DNA of 64,000 nucleotides, taken from positions 1 to 64,000 of the forward strand of contig CANIGJ010000001.1 of the NCBI GenBank assembly GCA_947467145.1, given 5' to 3'. The translations under genes and the position numbers were made by a program. Shown piece by piece: positions 62,169 to 64,000 of this stretch (its first letter is position 1; each line of letters begins with the position of its first letter). This DNA is from Rhodospirillaceae bacterium. GTDB taxonomy: Bacteria > Pseudomonadota > Alphaproteobacteria > Rhodospirillales > UBA2165. The notes under the pieces were generated by a model. That model searched no databases. It was given only the letters and a program-made list of their open reading frames with translations, and had not been told where the DNA came from.

Positions 62169-62900
62169 GTGGCCGAAGCGCACAATCCGCTCGCGCAGTT
62201 CGAAATCAAAACGCTGATCCCGATTCATATCGGCGGCGTCGATGCCTCGTTCACCAATTCGGCGGCCTTCATGGTCGCCTCGGTCGTATGCGTATCGGCC
62301 CTGATGATCTTGTCGGTGCGCAGCCGCGCCTTGGTCCCGGGCCGCTGGCAACTCCTGGCTGAACTGGCTTATTCCTTCATCGCGAAGATGCTGACGGACA
62401 CGGTGGGCAAAGAAGGCCGGCCGTATTTCCCGTTGGTCTTCTCGATTTTCATGTTCGTGCTGTTCGGCAACATGCTCGGCATGCTGCCCTACACCTTCAC
62501 CTATACGAGCCATCTGGCGGTCACCTTCGCGATGGCGGCCTTTGTTTTCGTCTTGGTCACCGTGGTCGCGATCGCCAAACACGGCATGAAGTTCTTTTCG
62601 TTCTTCCTGCCGCACGGCGTGCCGATCGCCATGGCGCCGCTGCTGATCCCGATCGAGATCATTTCGTATCTCTCGCGCCCGGTCAGCCTCAGCGTGCGTC
62701 TGTTCGCCAACATGATGGCCGGCCACACCTTGCTCAAGGTGCTCGGCGGGTTCGTCCTGCCGCTCGGCATCTTCGGCGTCGTGCCGGTGCTGGGCCTCGT
62801 CGCGGTGAGCGGCCTGGAATTGCTGATCGCCTTCCTGCAGGCCTACATCTTCACCATTCTGACCTGCATCTACATCAACGATGCAGTGCATCTGCACTAA
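62169..62900 (+). CDS. atpB: ATP synthase F0 subunit a
   Basis: 243-residue proton channel subunit. The essential Arg is in PVSLSVRLFANMMAGHTLL, and the GNMLGMLPYTFTYTSHLAVTFAMA segment and the end LQAYIFTILTCIYINDAVH are typical. It starts with GTG 62169 preceded by GGGGGAAC. It forms the half-channels beside the c-ring. Confidence 0.97.
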   Translation: MAEAHNPLAQFEIKTLIPIHIGGVDASFTNSAAFMVASVVCVSALMILSVRSRALVPGRWQLLAELAYSFIAKMLTDTVGKEGRPYFPLVFSIFMFVLFGNMLGMLPYTFTYTSHLAVTFAMAAFVFVLVTVVAIAKHGMKFFSFFLPHGVPIAMAPLLIPIEIISYLSRPVSLSVRLFANMMAGHTLLKVLGGFVLPLGIFGVVPVLGLVAVSGLELLIAFLQAYIFTILTCIYINDAVHLH

Positions 62901-62933
62901 TCTAATCCAATCCAACCAATTACGAATTGCTAG

Positions 62934-63176
<243 letters not shown>

Positions 63177-63183
63177 AGCTTGT

Positions 63184-63225
63184 GCCGGTGCGTGGGCGAA
63201 GCCTCGGCTTCGCCCAAATGCCGGC
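63184..63225 (+). promoter_or_regulatory. Intra-operon hairpin between c and b' genes
   Basis: GGGCGAAGCC (63194-63203) and GGCTTCGCCC (63206-63215) form a perfect stem, with an outer GCCGG/CCGGC pair at 63184-63188 and 63221-63225. No T-run follows. It probably shields the 3' end of the c-subunit message so that more c than b' is made, which is inference from position. Confidence 0.6.
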
Positions 63226-63248
63226 TCTAGCAATCCCGGAGCGCGCGC

Positions 63249-63740
63249 ATGCCTCAATTTAATATCGCGACATTCCCGCCTCAGATCATCTGGTTGGCGA
63301 TCACGTTTGTCGTGCTCTACATCTTGATGGCGCGCGTCGCACTTCCGCGGATCGGCAACGTCCTCTCGGAACGTCAGGAAAAGATCGACGACAACCTGGA
63401 AGCGGCGGAACAGCTCCGCACGCAAGCCAAGGCGGACGCCGACGCTTATTCCAGCGAACTGGCCAAGGCACGCGAGGCCGCCCGTTTGGCGATTGCCGAA
63501 GCGACCTTGGAAGTCTCGGCTGACGCTGCCCAGAAACAGGAAGCACTCGGTCAACGCCTGACGGCGCAGATCAAGTCCGCCGAGGCCGAGATCGATAAAG
63601 CCAAAGCGAACGCACGCACCAGCATCCGCGACGCCGCGATCGGCGTGGCCCAGGCCGCGACGCAACGGCTGATCGGCACGGCGCCTGCCGAGCCGACGAC
63701 CGCCGCCGCGGTCGATCGCGCGCTGCAAGCGCGTTCGTAA
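63249..63740 (+). CDS. atpG: ATP synthase F0 subunit b'
   Basis: 163-residue peripheral stalk subunit of the b' type. One N-terminal membrane helix (PPQIIWLAITFVVLYILMARVALP) is followed by a charged coiled coil (residues 40-140). It is distinct from b, which follows 11 bases later, a pairing typical of alphaproteobacteria and photosynthetic bacteria. The gene is also called atpF2 or atpX. Confidence 0.95.
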   Translation: MPQFNIATFPPQIIWLAITFVVLYILMARVALPRIGNVLSERQEKIDDNLEAAEQLRTQAKADADAYSSELAKAREAARLAIAEATLEVSADAAQKQEALGQRLTAQIKSAEAEIDKAKANARTSIRDAAIGVAQAATQRLIGTAPAEPTTAAAVDRALQARS

Positions 63741-63751
63741 GGAGGGATCGC

Positions 63752-64000
63752 ATGCCCCATTTCATGGAAGATCCCGCATTCTGGGTCGGCCTCGCCTTCA
63801 CCATCCTGGTCCTGGCGGCCATCAAGCCGGTGTACGGCAAACTCACCGGTGCACTCGACGCCAAGATCGCCGAGATTCAAACCCGCATCGATGAAGCCAT
63901 GCGCCTGCGCGAAGAAGCCCAGGAAATGCTGGCCTCGGCCAAGCGCAAGCTCGCCGAAGCCCAGCGTGAAGCCCAGGGCATCGTCGACGACGCCCGCAAC
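63752..64000 (+). CDS. atpF: ATP synthase F0 subunit b (partial, cut by window edge)
   Basis: The first 83 codons of the stalk subunit are present: MPHFMEDPAFWVGLAFTILV starts the membrane helix, followed by the charged coiled coil (IDEAMRLREEAQEMLASAKRKLAEAQREAQ). A perfect AAGGAGG lies just before the ATG. The gene continues beyond position 64000, where it should be followed by atpH and the F1 genes elsewhere. Confidence 0.95.
   Translation, partial: MPHFMEDPAFWVGLAFTILVLAAIKPVYGKLTGALDAKIAEIQTRIDEAMRLREEAQEMLASAKRKLAEAQREAQGIVDDARN

Overview
This GC-rich window is protein-dense bacterial chromosome and most resembles an alphaproteobacterium, probably of the Rhodospirillales. The evidence is the gene order mutY / EamA transporter / dciA-like DUF721 / dsbA-like / smc, then an F0 ATP synthase operon in the order I-a-c-b'-b with a separate b' subunit. 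Tricarboxylate-type (Tct/Bug) transport, a luciferase-like monooxygenase, CMD proteins and 'CATGACG' palindromic repeats fit the same group. I see no tRNA, rRNA, CRISPR array, prophage or insertion sequence. All functions are inferred from motifs and context; no database search was run.

Layout. 17-2618 (minus): a small secreted repeat protein, a luciferase-like oxidoreductase and a 6PGDH-like dehydrogenase. 2993-4878: two Dpp-type ABC permeases with no ATPase or binding protein beside them. 4983-7675: pcm, one AT-rich gene with a PD-(D/E)XK nuclease signature (5754-6956), and a DUF2461 gene. 7844-8871: a 24-residue membrane microprotein and a larger membrane protein. 9184-14388: tctB-tctA-tctC, a second tctC with a twin-arginine signal, and an orphan NMT1/SsuA-type binding protein. 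14436-22514 (minus): the kdp potassium locus, with kdpF and a further 27-residue membrane ORF at its head. 22678-27848: RidA, YihY/BrkB, an OmpA-family lipoprotein, a GAF histidine kinase and UppP. 27916-30100: a CitE-like lyase overlapping two HAD phosphatases. 30214-35115: a NhaP2-type antiporter, a GFA-family protein, an FAD monooxygenase and two poorly characterised genes. 35129-39934: purC and a hydroxypyruvate-isomerase-like gene, two CMD-like genes, TusA, an aldo/keto reductase and MlaC. 40051-42960: an MFS transporter, YnfA and an amidase.

43135-53323 looks like an accessory catabolic region. It has three consecutive RraA/aldolase-family genes followed by a resorcylate-decarboxylase-like amidohydrolase. 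It then has three related alpha/beta hydrolases around an acyl-CoA ligase, and a second amidohydrolase. The enzymes would fit ring- or side-chain-acid decarboxylation, aldol cleavage, ester hydrolysis and CoA activation, but the substrate cannot be read from sequence. 53466-54704 encodes a cysteine-free, flagellin-shaped protein of unknown role. From 54701 to the right edge the content is housekeeping: mutY, dciA, dsbA, smc and the atp operon, which is cut off inside the b subunit gene.

The observations most worth following are the isolated AT-rich nuclease-like gene, the RraA trio whose conserved acidic position reads Gly, Asp and Glu in successive genes, the hydrolase trio with one altered oxyanion motif, the microproteins, the two dispersed palindrome families, and a perfect hairpin between the c and b' genes of the ATP synthase operon.
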